The notes under the pieces are model-generated. The model had not been told where the DNA came from. It searched no databases and worked only from the letters and a program-made list of their open reading frames with translations. DNA of 64,000 nucleotides. Source: Bradyrhizobium sp. Tv2a-2. GTDB taxonomy: Bacteria > Pseudomonadota > Alphaproteobacteria > Rhizobiales > Xanthobacteraceae. The stretch is from the NCBI RefSeq assembly GCF_000472425.1, contig NZ_AXAI01000005.1, positions 124,001-188,000 of the forward strand, read 5' to 3'. This document shows, piece by piece, positions 7,990 through 16,812 of the stretch. A program made the translations under genes and the position numbers. Position 1 is the stretch's first letter. Each line of letters starts with the position of its first letter.

Positions 7990-8886
7990 ATGGCCGACGC
8001 GCCCCAAATCAGCCCGCTCGATCAGGCCCGCATCCTGTCGGAAGCGCTGCCCCACATGCAGCAATATGACGAAGAGACCATCGTCATTAAATACGGTGGT
8101 CATGCCATGGGCGCCGAGGACACCGCGCGCCAGTTCGCCCGCGACATCGTGCTCCTGGAGCAGACCGCGATCAATCCGGTGGTGGTGCATGGCGGCGGGC
8201 CGCAGATCGCGACCATGCTCAAGCGCCTCGGCATCCAGTCCGAGTTCGCCGCGGGCCTGCGCATCACGGATGCCGCGACCATCGAGATCGTCGAGATGGT
8301 GCTGGCCGGCTCGATCAACAAGCAGCTGGTCGGCTACATCAACGAAGCCGGCGGCAAGGCGGTCGGCCTCAGCGGCAAGGACGGCAACATGGTCACCGCG
8401 ACCAAGGCCAACCGCACCGTCGTCGATCCGGGCTCGCATATCGAAAAGGTGGTCGATCTCGGCTTCGTCGGCGAACCGGAGAAGGTCGACCTGAAGCTGT
8501 TGAACCAGCTGATCGGCTATGAGCTGATCCCGGTGCTGGCGCCGCTTGCGACCTCGAGCACGGGCCAGACCTTCAACGTCAACGCCGACACCTTTGCTGG
8601 CGCCATCGCGGGTGCACTCAAGGCCAAGCGGCTCTTGCTGCTCACCGACGTGCCCGGCGTGCTCGACAAGTCGAAGAAGTTGATCCCCCAGCTCTCGATC
8701 AAGGAGGCGCGCAAGCTGATCGCCGACGGCACCATTTCCGGCGGCATGATCCCGAAGGTCGAGACCTGCATTTACGCGCTCGAACAGGGCGTCGAGGGCG
8801 TCGTCATCATCGACGGCAAGATGCAGCACGCCGTGCTGCTTGAGTTGTTTACAAACCAGGGCACCGGCACGCTGATCTACAAGTGA
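7990..8886 (+). CDS. argB: Acetylglutamate kinase
   Basis: A 298-residue amino-acid kinase that phosphorylates N-acetyl-L-glutamate, the second step of arginine synthesis. Visible motifs are [10 protein letters not shown] (phosphate-binding Lys/Gly region, about residue 33), [10 protein letters not shown] (substrate and ATP loop, about 70), [11 protein letters not shown], and [16 protein letters not shown] (C-terminal ATP-site motif). The N-terminal extension of about 28 residues before VIKYGG is typical of the arginine-sensitive hexameric enzymes; I infer allosteric control from that alone. The ATG at 7990 was chosen because it opens a normal N-terminus ([16 protein letters not shown]). The next gene starts within its stop (TGATG). 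Confidence 0.96.
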   Translation: MADAPQISPLDQARILSEALPHMQQYDEETIVIKYGGHAMGAEDTARQFARDIVLLEQTAINPVVVHGGGPQIATMLKRLGIQSEFAAGLRITDAATIEIVEMVLAGSINKQLVGYINEAGGKAVGLSGKDGNMVTATKANRTVVDPGSHIEKVVDLGFVGEPEKVDLKLLNQLIGYELIPVLAPLATSSTGQTFNVNADTFAGAIAGALKAKRLLLLTDVPGVLDKSKKLIPQLSIKEARKLIADGTISGGMIPKVETCIYALEQGVEGVVIIDGKMQHAVLLELFTNQGTGTLIYK

Positions 8887-9911
8887 TGGCGCGCGACCAT
8901 CTCTCCTCGTCATGGAAGCGCGCATGGCTCGCGCTGCCGGCAGCGATCGTCTCCCTCTTCTCCTCCGCACCGGCTTTTGCAGACCTGAAGATCTGCAACC
9001 GCATGAGCTATGTCGTCGAGGCCGCGATCGGCATTGACGAGAAGGCGGCGACCGCGACCCGCGGGTGGTTTCGCATCGATCCGGCCGCCTGCCGCGTGGT
9101 GGTGCAAGGCACGCTCACCGCCGACCGCATCCTGCTCAATGCCCGCGCGCTCGGCGTCTATGGTGCTTCGCCCCTACCGCAGAGCGGCAGCGACACGCTG
9201 TGCGTGGCCCCGGGCAATTTCGTCATCGCCGCCGCCCGCGAATGCCGCTCGGGGCAGACGCCGGTGCCGTTCACGCAGGTAACGCCGACACAAACCGACG
9301 ACGGCAATATGGTGGCCTATCTCGCCGAGGATTCCGAATATGACGACGAGCAGGCGCGGCTCGCCGGCATTCAGCGGTTGCTGCTGATCGCCGGCTACGA
9401 CGCCGCCCCGATCGACGGCGTCGACGGGCCGAAGACGCAAGGAGCGCTCGCCTCTTTCCTCAAAAGCCACAACCTGCCCGCCGATGTGGTGCAGTCGCCG
9501 AACTTCTTCGCCACCATGATCGACGCGGTGCAGTCGCCATCGGCCACCGGACTGACCTGGTGCAACGACACGCCGCACAAGGTGATGGCGGCGGTTGCAA
9601 CCGACGACGGCAAGAGCGTGGTCAGTCGCGGCTGGTACCGCGTCGATCCCGGCAAATGCCTGCACCCCGATATCGCAGGTCAGCCCAAGCAGGTCTACAG
9701 CTTCGCCGAAGCCGTCGATGCCGACAACCGCACCATCAAGCTCAAGGACAAGCCCTTGAGCTGGGGTGGGACGAAGGAGCTCTGCACCCGCGAGAGCAAG
9801 TTCGAGACCAACGAGCAGGGCGATTGCACAAGTCGCGGCTTTGCCGCGACCGGCTTCGCCGCGGTCGAGATGGCAAACGGCGGCAAGACCCTGCGCTTTG
9901 CGGTGCCATGA
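8886..9911 (+). CDS. Secreted protein with two DUF1036 domains around a peptidoglycan-binding-like segment
   Basis: A 341-residue exported protein. A signal peptide (about 1-33, ending APAFA) is followed by a first DUF1036 domain (about 34-130; LKICNRMSYVVEAAIG, RGWFRIDPAAC). A middle segment (about 155-205; IQRLLLIAGYDAAPIDGVDG then KTQGALASFL) matches the repeat of PG_binding_1 domains. A second DUF1036 copy follows (about 222-341; LTWCNDTPHKVMAAVATDDG, RGWYRVDPGKC). The two DUF1036 copies share the RGW(F/Y)R(I/V)DP motif, a clear internal duplication. ATG 8886 overlaps the argB stop; GTG 8883 is a possible alternative. The architecture suggests a periplasmic or cell-wall role, but the function is unknown. 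Confidence 0.8.
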   Translation: MARDHLSSSWKRAWLALPAAIVSLFSSAPAFADLKICNRMSYVVEAAIGIDEKAATATRGWFRIDPAACRVVVQGTLTADRILLNARALGVYGASPLPQSGSDTLCVAPGNFVIAAARECRSGQTPVPFTQVTPTQTDDGNMVAYLAEDSEYDDEQARLAGIQRLLLIAGYDAAPIDGVDGPKTQGALASFLKSHNLPADVVQSPNFFATMIDAVQSPSATGLTWCNDTPHKVMAAVATDDGKSVVSRGWYRVDPGKCLHPDIAGQPKQVYSFAEAVDADNRTIKLKDKPLSWGGTKELCTRESKFETNEQGDCTSRGFAATGFAAVEMANGGKTLRFAVP

Positions 9912-9923
9912 TGATGCTTGCTG

Positions 9924-9947
9924 TCGTCCTGGCTTACGCCAGGACGA
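9924..9947. terminator. Hairpin after the DUF1036 gene
   Basis: TCGTCCTGGC-TTAC-GCCAGGACGA: perfect 10-bp arms, 12 bp past the stop, with no following T-run. It may end or stabilise the argB-DUF1036 message, or belong to the widespread intergenic palindromes. Confidence 0.5.
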
Positions 9948-9962
9948 CGAAATGAGAAAGTG

Positions 9963-10688
9963 ATGCCTTCAAGTCAAACCACACCCCGCAGCTTCGATCA
10001 TGTCGACACATGGGTGTTCGACCTCGACAACACGCTCTATCCACATCATGTCAATCTGTGGCAGCAGGTCGACAAGAGGATCAGCGAATATGTCAGCCGC
10101 TGGCTGAACATCCCGGAGCACGAGGCGCGCCTGCTGCAAAAGGATTATTACCAGCGCTTCGGCACCACCATGCGCGGAATGATGACGCTGCATGGCGTCA
10201 GCGCCGACGACTATCTCGCCTACGTCCACCAGATCGACCACTCGCCGCTCGAGCCCAATCCTGCGATGGGCGCGGCGATCGCACAACTGGCCGGCCGCAA
10301 GCTGATCCTGACCAACGGCTCGGTCGACCATGTCGGGAAGGTGTTGGAGCGGCTCGGCCTGAACGACCATTTCGACGGCGTATTCGACATCATCGCAGCC
10401 GATCTCGAGCCCAAGCCGGCGGCGCAGACCTATGAGCGGTTCCTGAAACAGCACGAGGTCGATCCGACTCGCGCCGCGATGTTCGAGGACCTCGCCCGCA
10501 ACCTCGTTATCCCGCACCGGCTCGGCATGACCACGGTACTGGTGGTGCCCGACGGCACCAAGGAAGTGGTGCGCGAGGACTGGGAGCTGGAAGGCCGGGA
10601 CGCCGCCCATGTGGATCATGTGACCGATGATCTGACCGGGTTTTTGCAAACGCTCTCTCGTCGCCCCGGCGAAGGCCAGCGCCCATAA
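9963..10688 (+). CDS. HAD-family pyrimidine 5'-nucleotidase
   Basis: A 241-residue HAD-superfamily phosphohydrolase of the SDT1/pyrimidine 5'-nucleotidase group. Motif I is WVFDLDNTLYP (nucleophile and acid/base Asp, residues about 18-22). The helical cap contains RGMMTLHGV, motif II is LILTNGS, motif III is the Lys in EPKPAAQTYE, and motif IV is AAMFEDLARNL. The cap pattern LxxxYYxxFGxTxxGMMxxHGV is characteristic of this group, which dephosphorylates pyrimidine nucleotides. ATG 9963 begins MPSSQTTPRSFDHVDTW; an upstream in-frame extension runs through the hairpin and is unlikely. It precedes dapD and may have its own transcript. Confidence 0.85.
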   Translation: MPSSQTTPRSFDHVDTWVFDLDNTLYPHHVNLWQQVDKRISEYVSRWLNIPEHEARLLQKDYYQRFGTTMRGMMTLHGVSADDYLAYVHQIDHSPLEPNPAMGAAIAQLAGRKLILTNGSVDHVGKVLERLGLNDHFDGVFDIIAADLEPKPAAQTYERFLKQHEVDPTRAAMFEDLARNLVIPHRLGMTTVLVVPDGTKEVVREDWELEGRDAAHVDHVTDDLTGFLQTLSRRPGEGQRP

Positions 10689-10852
10689 TCCCGGGGAGTG
10701 GTTTGGCGAAGGGTATGGTTCCCGGCCTTCGCCGCGACGACGTGGGGAGGGGATCATCGTCTCGCCACCATGATGACGTGCGGCTTGACTCTCACCCGCC
10801 AAATCCCGAAAAAGCTTCCCCTCCCCCTAAACGACCCAAGGGATAGCTCGCG

Positions 10853-11698
10853 ATGTCTTTGTCCGCTCTCGAATCCACCATCAATGCCGCCTTTGAGGCG
10901 CGCGACGGCATTTCGACCGCGACCAAAGGTGAGGTGCGCGAGGCGGTTGATAGCGCGCTGGAGCTGCTCGACAAAGGCGAGGCGCGTGTCGCCGAGCGCG
11001 AGGCCGGCGGCAAGTGGAAGGTCAATCAGTGGCTGAAAAAGGCCGTGCTGCTGTCGTTCCGCCTCAACGACATGAGCGTGATTCCGGGCGGCCCGAGCAA
11101 GGCCTCCTGGTGGGACAAGGTGCCGTCGAAATTCGAGGGCTGGGGCGAGAACCGCTTTCGCGATGCGGGTTTTCGCGCCGTCCCCGGCGCCATCGTGCGC
11201 CGCTCGGCCTTCATCGCCAAGAACGTCGTGCTGATGCCCTCCTTCGTCAATCTCGGCGCCTATGTCGATGAAGCGACCATGGTCGACACCTGGTCAACCG
11301 TCGGCTCCTGCGCCCAGATCGGCAAGCGCGTGCACATTTCCGGCGGCGTGGGCATCGGCGGCGTGCTGGAGCCTTTGCAGGCCGAGCCCGTGATCGTCGA
11401 GGACGATTGCTTCATCGGCGCGCGCAGCGAGGTCGCCGAGGGCGTCATCGTGCGCAAGGGCGCGGTGCTGGCGATGGGCGTGTTCCTGGGTGCCTCGACC
11501 AAGATCGTCGACCGCGAGACCGGCGAGATTTTCGTCGGCGAGGTGCCGGAATACGCCGTGGTGGTGCCGGGCTCGCTGCCCGCCAAGCCGCTGAAAAACG
11601 GCCAGCCCGGCCCCGCGACCGCCTGCGCCGTCATCGTCAAACGTGTCGACGAACGCACCCGCGCCAAGACCAGCATCAACGAGCTGCTGCGCGATTAA
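10853..11698 (+). CDS. dapD: Tetrahydrodipicolinate N-succinyltransferase
   Basis: A 281-residue left-handed beta-helix acyltransferase. It adds succinyl from succinyl-CoA to tetrahydrodipicolinate in the diaminopimelate/lysine branch. The N-terminal helical domain (1-100) is followed by hexapeptide repeats (about 110-230). Signatures include [40 protein letters not shown], and [18 protein letters not shown]. The C-terminal strand ends [10 protein letters not shown]. It lies 171 bp upstream of dapE, the desuccinylase acting two steps later, so both probably share a transcript. Between them is only a GC-rich spacer. Confidence 0.96.
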   Translation: MSLSALESTINAAFEARDGISTATKGEVREAVDSALELLDKGEARVAEREAGGKWKVNQWLKKAVLLSFRLNDMSVIPGGPSKASWWDKVPSKFEGWGENRFRDAGFRAVPGAIVRRSAFIAKNVVLMPSFVNLGAYVDEATMVDTWSTVGSCAQIGKRVHISGGVGIGGVLEPLQAEPVIVEDDCFIGARSEVAEGVIVRKGAVLAMGVFLGASTKIVDRETGEIFVGEVPEYAVVVPGSLPAKPLKNGQPGPATACAVIVKRVDERTRAKTSINELLRD

Positions 11699-11869
11699 AG
11701 ACCACCATTCAACGCGTCGCCCCGAGGCACCGTCGCGCAGCGGCGGCCTCGAAGGGCGACGGCCCCGCCGCAGCCGGGCGTGCGGGACAGGCTGGAATCA
11801 GCAGAGCGAGATCGAATTCGCTGCAGCACAGAGGTAGCCCGCCGCCGTTGTCGCGTGTTAAGTCGGGGC

Positions 11870-13036
11870 ATGACCGATGCTCTTTCGATCGTCCGCGATC
11901 TTATCCGCTGCCCTTCCGTAACCCCGCTTGACGCCGGTGCACTTGGCGTTCTCGAGACCCTGCTGAAAACCGCAGGCTTCGAGGTGCACCGCGTCACCTT
12001 CAGCGAGGCCGGCACGGCAGATGTCGACAATCTCTATGCGCGCATCGGCAACAGCGCACCGCACATCACCTTTGCCGGCCACACCGATGTGGTGCCGGCC
12101 GGCGATGAGAGCGCCTGGAGCCACGGCGCCTTCTCCGGCGATGTGAAGGACGGCTTCGTCTATGGCCGCGGCGCGGTCGACATGAAAGGCGGCATCGCCT
12201 GCAGCGTCGCAGCGGTGCTGGATTATCTGAGAGAGCACGGTGGCAAGGCCCGAGAAGACGACAAGGGCTCGATCTCCTTCCTCATCACCGGCGACGAGGA
12301 AGATGTTTCCATCAACGGCACCATCAAGCTGTTGCAATGGGCGGCCGCACGCGGGGAAAAGTTCGATCATTGCGTGCTGGGCGAGCCCTCCAACCAGGAG
12401 GTGATGGGCGACTGCATCAAGATCGGTCGCCGCGGCTCGCAATCGGGTACGCTGATCGTCGAGGGCGTGCAGGGCCATGTCGCCTATCCGCATCGCGCAC
12501 AGAATCCGGTGCCGGATATTGCGCGGCTAATCGTGGCGATCTCCGACGAGCCGCTCGACCGCGGCAGCGCGCAGTTCCAGCCGTCCAATCTCGAATTCAC
12601 CTCGGTCGATGTCGGCAACAGCGCCACCAACGTGATTCCGAGCCAGGCGCGCGCGAAATTCAACATCCGCTACAACGACCTGCACACGCAGGAGTCGCTG
12701 CGCAAGCTGGTGGAGGAACGGGTCGCAAAGGCCGCCGGCAACCGTGTCCGCGCCCGTATCGACTGGCTGCCGTCGAATTCCAACGTGTTCCTCACCAAGC
12801 CCGGCCCCTTCACCGATCTTGCCGTCGCCGCGATCGAGGAGGTGACGGGACGCAGGCCCGAGCTCTCCACCACCGGCGGCACCTCGGATGCACGCTTCAT
12901 CGCGAGCCATTGCCCAGTGATCGAGTTCGGCCTGGTCGGCCAGACCATGCACCAGGTCGACGAGCGCGCGTCGGTGGCCGATATCGAGACGTTGACGAAG
13001 ATCTATCGCGGGATACTGGAGAGGTATTTTGCGTGA
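11870..13036 (+). CDS. dapE: Succinyl-diaminopimelate desuccinylase
   Basis: A 388-residue M20 zinc peptidase-family enzyme that hydrolyses N-succinyl-LL-diaminopimelate. Metal and catalytic motifs are visible: [12 protein letters not shown] (metal-ligand His and adjacent Asp), [12 protein letters not shown] (bridging Asp), [13 protein letters not shown] (catalytic Glu-Glu), and [10 protein letters not shown] for the late ligand region. The dimerisation domain (about 180-290) begins [14 protein letters not shown] 11870 gives the standard [19 protein letters not shown] start; the frame is open further upstream but has no support there. It converges on truA with about 50 bp between stops. Confidence 0.95.
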   Translation: MTDALSIVRDLIRCPSVTPLDAGALGVLETLLKTAGFEVHRVTFSEAGTADVDNLYARIGNSAPHITFAGHTDVVPAGDESAWSHGAFSGDVKDGFVYGRGAVDMKGGIACSVAAVLDYLREHGGKAREDDKGSISFLITGDEEDVSINGTIKLLQWAAARGEKFDHCVLGEPSNQEVMGDCIKIGRRGSQSGTLIVEGVQGHVAYPHRAQNPVPDIARLIVAISDEPLDRGSAQFQPSNLEFTSVDVGNSATNVIPSQARAKFNIRYNDLHTQESLRKLVEERVAKAAGNRVRARIDWLPSNSNVFLTKPGPFTDLAVAAIEEVTGRRPELSTTGGTSDARFIASHCPVIEFGLVGQTMHQVDERASVADIETLTKIYRGILERYFA

Positions 13037-13086
13037 GCGCCTCGCGAGCGGGGAGAGGCAAGAAGCGACGACGCGGCCAAATAACT

Positions 13087-13824
13087 TCAATACTCCACCC
13101 GGACCAGATACAACCCCTCCGGCGGCGCGACCGGGCCGCAGGCGGCGCGGTCGCGCGCGGCGAGTGCGGCAGCGAGATCGTCGGTGCTCCAGCGGCCTTC
13201 GCCGACCCAGACCAGCGAGCCCACCATCGAGCGTACCTGGCTGTGCAGGAACGAGCGCGCTGACGTCACAATGTTGATCGCATCGCCCTCGCGCGTGACG
13301 TCGAGCTGGTCGAGCGTCTTCTCCGGCGATTTCGCCTGGCACTCGGTGTCGCGGAAGGTGGTGAAATCGTGCTTGCCGATCAGGCGCTGCGCCGCCTCGT
13401 GCATTGCGGCCGCATCCAGCCGCCGCGGTACGCGCCAAACCCGGCCGATATCAAGCGCAAGATTGGCGCGCGTGTTCCTGATGCGATAGAGATAATGCCG
13501 CCTTGTCGCGGAGAAGCGTGCCTCGAACGTCTCAGGCACGATCTCGGCCTCGCGCACCGCAATCGGATGCGGGCGCAGATGCGCGTTCAACCCGTCGCGC
13601 AAACGGTCGGCTGCGAACGGCTTTGTGATATCGCAATGTGCGACCTGGCCCAACGCATGCACGCCAGCATCGGTCCGTCCCGCGCCGTGGACGCGGACCG
13701 ACTCGCCGCACATCGCTTCCACCGCCGTCTCCAGCGCACCCTGCACGGAGAGCAGGTTATCCTGCAGCTGCCAGCCACAGAACGGCGCGCCGTCATATTC
13801 GATGGTAAGCTTGTAGCGGGGCAT
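13087..13824 (-). CDS. truA: tRNA pseudouridine(38-40) synthase
   Basis: A 245-residue TruA enzyme that isomerises uridines 38-40 in the anticodon stem-loop. It starts [21 protein letters not shown]. The catalytic Asp lies in [17 protein letters not shown] (Asp at about residue 52). [10 protein letters not shown] supplies the basic RNA-binding and Tyr motif, and [19 protein letters not shown] is the C-terminal signature. It is the last gene of def-fmt-truA; its ATG overlaps the fmt stop (TGATG), so translation is coupled. It faces dapE. Confidence 0.96.
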   Translation of the reverse strand: MPRYKLTIEYDGAPFCGWQLQDNLLSVQGALETAVEAMCGESVRVHGAGRTDAGVHALGQVAHCDITKPFAADRLRDGLNAHLRPHPIAVREAEIVPETFEARFSATRRHYLYRIRNTRANLALDIGRVWRVPRRLDAAAMHEAAQRLIGKHDFTTFRDTECQAKSPEKTLDQLDVTREGDAINIVTSARSFLHSQVRSMVGSLVWVGEGRWSTDDLAAALAARDRAACGPVAPPEGLYLVRVEY

Positions 13825-14759
13825 CAGGTGAACCGCGCGCCGTGCTTGAGCGGCGTGCCGTTCAAAAATTCAGCCGCTTTCATCGGCGCCTTGCCGGCGC
13901 GCTGCAGCTCGACGATGCGGATCGCGCCCTCGGCGCAGGCGATGGTGAGCTGGTCGTCGAGCACCTCGCCCGGCGCGCCGGTGCCATCAGCCAGTGTACA
14001 GCGCAGGATCTTGATCCGCGCCGGCTCGGCAGGCGTTTGCAACTCGCCCCAGGCGCCGGGAAATGGCGACAGGCCGTGGATGTGCCGCAGCACAGCGTGC
14101 GCGGGCCTGTTCCAGTCTATATGCGCCTCGGCCTTGTCGATCTTGGCTGCGTAGGTCACGCCGTCGCTCGGCTGCTTCGTCAGCTGCAATTGGCCCCGCT
14201 CGAGCGCGGCCATTGCGCGCACGGCAAGGTCAGCACCGAGCCGCGACAGACGGTCATGCAAGTCGGCCGCGGTCATGTCATCGGTGATGGCGACGCGCTC
14301 GGCCATGGCGACATCGCCAGTATCGAGCCCAACATCCATCTTCATCACCATGATGCCGGTCTCGGCGTCGCCGGCCATGATCGCGCGGTTGATCGGGGCT
14401 GCGCCACGCCAACGCGGCAGTAGCGAGGCATGCAGATTGTAGCAGCCGAGCGCCGGCGTATCGAGAATGGCCTGCCGCAGGATCATGCCATAGGCCACGA
14501 CGACCGCCGCATCGGTCTTGTGCGCGCGAAATTGCTCGAGCGCTTCCGGCGTTTTCAGCGTCGACGGCGTGAACACGGGAATGCCAAGTCGTCGCGCCGC
14601 CTCTTCCACCGGTGTCGGCTGCAGCGTCAGCCCACGGCGCCCGGCCGGTTTCGGCGCGCGGGTATAGACCGCCGCGATATCGTGGCCGGCATTGGCCAGT
14701 TCCAGCAGTGTCGGCACCGAGAAATCCGGCGTGCCCATGAAGATCAGGCGAAGGGGCAT
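13824..14759 (-). CDS. fmt: Methionyl-tRNA formyltransferase
   Basis: A 311-residue enzyme that formylates initiator Met-tRNA with 10-formyl-tetrahydrofolate. The N-terminal Rossmann-like domain begins [21 protein letters not shown]. The formyl-transfer signature [21 protein letters not shown] sits near residue 110, with the catalytic Asn/His region ([11 protein letters not shown]) and Asp in the following METDVG-like stretch ([11 protein letters not shown]). The C-terminal OB-fold domain follows (about 205-311). ATG 14759 fits this family start; a TTG 15 bases upstream is less likely. It is paired with def, so addition and removal of the formyl group are encoded together. Confidence 0.96.
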   Translation of the reverse strand: MPLRLIFMGTPDFSVPTLLELANAGHDIAAVYTRAPKPAGRRGLTLQPTPVEEAARRLGIPVFTPSTLKTPEALEQFRAHKTDAAVVVAYGMILRQAILDTPALGCYNLHASLLPRWRGAAPINRAIMAGDAETGIMVMKMDVGLDTGDVAMAERVAITDDMTAADLHDRLSRLGADLAVRAMAALERGQLQLTKQPSDGVTYAAKIDKAEAHIDWNRPAHAVLRHIHGLSPFPGAWGELQTPAEPARIKILRCTLADGTGAPGEVLDDQLTIACAEGAIRIVELQRAGKAPMKAAEFLNGTPLKHGARFT

Positions 14760-14790
14760 CGAACGAGTACTCAACTGTTGTAGTCTCGCT

Positions 14791-14875
14791 CGTCATGGCC
14801 GGGCTTGTCCCGGCCATCCACGTCTGGCCACGAGAGAGAGGCACGTGGATGCCCGGGTCAAGCCCGGGCATGACG
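14791..14875. repeat. Inverted repeat between fmt and def
   Basis: Left arm CGTCATGGCCGGGCTTGTCC... and right arm ...GGTCAAGCCCGGGCATGACG pair over about 33 bases with four mismatches around a 19-base centre. It belongs to the CGTCATG-ended palindromes scattered in the window and lies inside the def-fmt operon. Confidence 0.75.
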
Positions 14876-14892
14876 GCAGAAAGATTTCGCCG

Positions 14893-15420
14893 CTACTCCG
14901 CCGCGCGCTTGGCGGCCTTCTCGAATTTCTTCTGCACGCGGTCGCGCTTGAGTTTGGACAGATAGTCGATGAACAAGACGCCGTTGAGATGGTCGATCTC
15001 GTGCTGGATGCAGGTCGCGAACAGCCCTTCGGCGTCCTCCTCGTGCACCTTGCCGTCGAGATCGGTGTATCGCACGCGCACCTTCGCAGGCCGCTCGACC
15101 TCCTCGTAATATTCCGGGATCGACAGGCAGCCTTCCTCGTAAACGGACAGATCTTCCGACGAAGACAAGATTTCCGGATTGATGAAGACGCGGGGCTCGC
15201 GTTCGGTCTCGCCCTCCTCGCTCTTCTTGGCGAGGTCCATGGTGATGAGCCGCAGCGGCTCGGCAACCTGGATCGCGGCGAGCCCGATGCCAGGCGCGTC
15301 GTACATGGTCTCGAACATGTCGTCGACCAGCTTCCGGATTTCCGGCGTGATCTTATCGACAGGTTTGGACACGAGCCGGAGCCGCTTGTCCGGCAGGATG
15401 ATGATTTCCTTGAGGGCCAT
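14893..15420 (-). CDS. def: Peptide deformylase
   Basis: A 175-residue metalloenzyme that removes the formyl group from nascent proteins. All three family motifs are present: GIGLAAIQV (motif 1, about residue 44), EGCLSIPEY (motif 2, metal-ligand Cys), and QHEIDHLNG (motif 3, HExxD-H with two metal His and the catalytic Glu). ATG 15420 gives [20 protein letters not shown], the usual start; a further 12 in-frame codons upstream lack support. The region upstream holds a CtrA-like site shared with the divergent rmuC. Confidence 0.96.
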   Translation of the reverse strand: MALKEIIILPDKRLRLVSKPVDKITPEIRKLVDDMFETMYDAPGIGLAAIQVAEPLRLITMDLAKKSEEGETEREPRVFINPEILSSSEDLSVYEEGCLSIPEYYEEVERPAKVRVRYTDLDGKVHEEDAEGLFATCIQHEIDHLNGVLFIDYLSKLKRDRVQKKFEKAAKRAAE

Positions 15421-15496
15421 GGGCCGCGATTTAGGCACTTCGCACGGAACGGTCAATCCGCAGAGGAAGGCGTTAACGCCCCGCTAACCACGAAAT

Positions 15497-15511
15497 TTAA
15501 GGCCGCTTTAA
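15497..15511. promoter_or_regulatory. Putative CtrA-binding site between def and rmuC
   Basis: TTAA-GGCCGCT-TTAA, a perfect match to the TTAA-N7-TTAA consensus of the alphaproteobacterial cell-cycle regulator CtrA. A second, imperfect site (TTAA-N7-CTAA) lies at 15473-15487 and a lone GTTAAC near 15531. The perfect site is 81 bp from the rmuC start and 77 bp from the def start. Confidence 0.5.
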
Positions 15512-15591
15512 CCATAAAAATTCACCGCTCGTTAACGATAAACGTTCCCTCTTCGTTCGCTTCGACGCGCGAATCGGGTAGAGAGAGCGAC

Positions 15592-16800
15592 ATGAACCAG
15601 GTCCTTTTCATGATCGGCGACTGGCCGGTCCATGCCGGCGAGGCGCTGCTTGGCTTCGGCGCGCTCGTGCTGATCCTGCTCCTTTCCATCGTCATCGCGG
15701 TGGCACGGTCGGGCCGCCGCGGTACGGACCTCGCCCTCGAGCAGGCCATGCGTGCCGACGATCTCGAGCAGCGGCTCGCCGACATGATGCGCGCCCAGAG
15801 CGAGGCCAACGGCCGGGTGGACGCGATGGCGCAGGCGCTCGCGGGACGCCAGGCCGAGATGGCGCGCGCGGTCAATGAGCGGCTGGATTCGGTGACGCAC
15901 CGCGTCGGCCAATCCATGGAGCAGACCACGCGCAACACCATGGATTCTCTTCGCGTGCTGCATGAGCGGCTCGGCATCATCGACGACGCGCAGAAGAACC
16001 TCTCCCATCTCAGCAACCAGGTCACGACCCTGCGCGACGTGCTCGCCAACAAGCAGTCCCGCGGCGCCTTCGGCCAGGCCCGGATGGAGGCGATCGTGCA
16101 GGACGGCCTGCCGAAGGGCTCCTACGAATTCCAGTACACCCTCACCAGCGGCAAGCGGCCGGATTGCGTGGTGTTCCTGCCCGACCAGCGTCCGCTCTGC
16201 ATCGATGCCAAGTTTCCGCTGGAAGCGATGACCGCGCTGCATGACGCACGCTCGGACGAGGAGCGCAAGCTCGCCTCGCAACGGCTGCGCGGCGATGTCC
16301 TGAAACATGTCAGCGATATCGCCGAGAAATACCTGATTGCCGGCGAGACGCAGGACACCGCACTGATGTTCGTGCCGTCGGAATCTGTGTATGCCGAGAT
16401 CCATGACGGCTTCGACGACGTGATCCAGAAGGCCTATCGCGCCCGCGTCGTGCTGGTGTCGCCCTCGCTGCTGATGCTGGCGATCCAGGTGATGCAACAG
16501 ATCATGAAAGACGCCCGCATCCGCGACGCGGCCGACCAGATCCGCACCGAAGTGATCAACCTCGGCGACGATCTCGGCCGCCTGCGCGAGCGCGTGCTGA
16601 AGCTGCAGAAGCATTTTGGCGACGTAAACGAGGACATCAGGCAGATCCTGATCTCCGCCGACAAGATCGAAAAGCGCGCCGGCCGTATCGAGGAACTTGA
16701 TTTCTCCAAGAGCGACGCCGCGCCCGAAGCGCCGCGGCTGGTGAAGACGGGAACGCCGGAACTGTTTCCAGTGCCGCGGAAGATTCAGGCGGGGGAATAA
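15592..16800 (+). CDS. rmuC: DNA recombination protein RmuC
   Basis: A 402-residue protein of the RmuC family, implicated in limiting inverted-repeat-mediated rearrangements. An N-terminal membrane segment (about 15-37, EALLGFGALVLILLLSIVIA) is followed by a long coiled coil (about 45-150). The nuclease-fold domain is typical of the family: LPDQRPLCIDAKFPLEAM (about 200-217, with the Asp-Ala-Lys core of PD-(D/E)XK enzymes), then ALMFVPSESVYAEI and VVLVSPSLLMLAIQVM. A C-terminal coil ends the protein. ATG 15592 was chosen because it gives the membrane anchor. It neighbours an inverted-repeat element, which is suggestive only. Confidence 0.92.
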   Translation: MNQVLFMIGDWPVHAGEALLGFGALVLILLLSIVIAVARSGRRGTDLALEQAMRADDLEQRLADMMRAQSEANGRVDAMAQALAGRQAEMARAVNERLDSVTHRVGQSMEQTTRNTMDSLRVLHERLGIIDDAQKNLSHLSNQVTTLRDVLANKQSRGAFGQARMEAIVQDGLPKGSYEFQYTLTSGKRPDCVVFLPDQRPLCIDAKFPLEAMTALHDARSDEERKLASQRLRGDVLKHVSDIAEKYLIAGETQDTALMFVPSESVYAEIHDGFDDVIQKAYRARVVLVSPSLLMLAIQVMQQIMKDARIRDAADQIRTEVINLGDDLGRLRERVLKLQKHFGDVNEDIRQILISADKIEKRAGRIEELDFSKSDAAPEAPRLVKTGTPELFPVPRKIQAGE

Positions 16801-16812
16801 GCCACAAATTCA

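Noticed and set aside
14692..15591. Upstream extension of the rmuC frame across def
   Set aside because: It is the antisense of fmt/def; RmuC starts with its membrane anchor at 15592.
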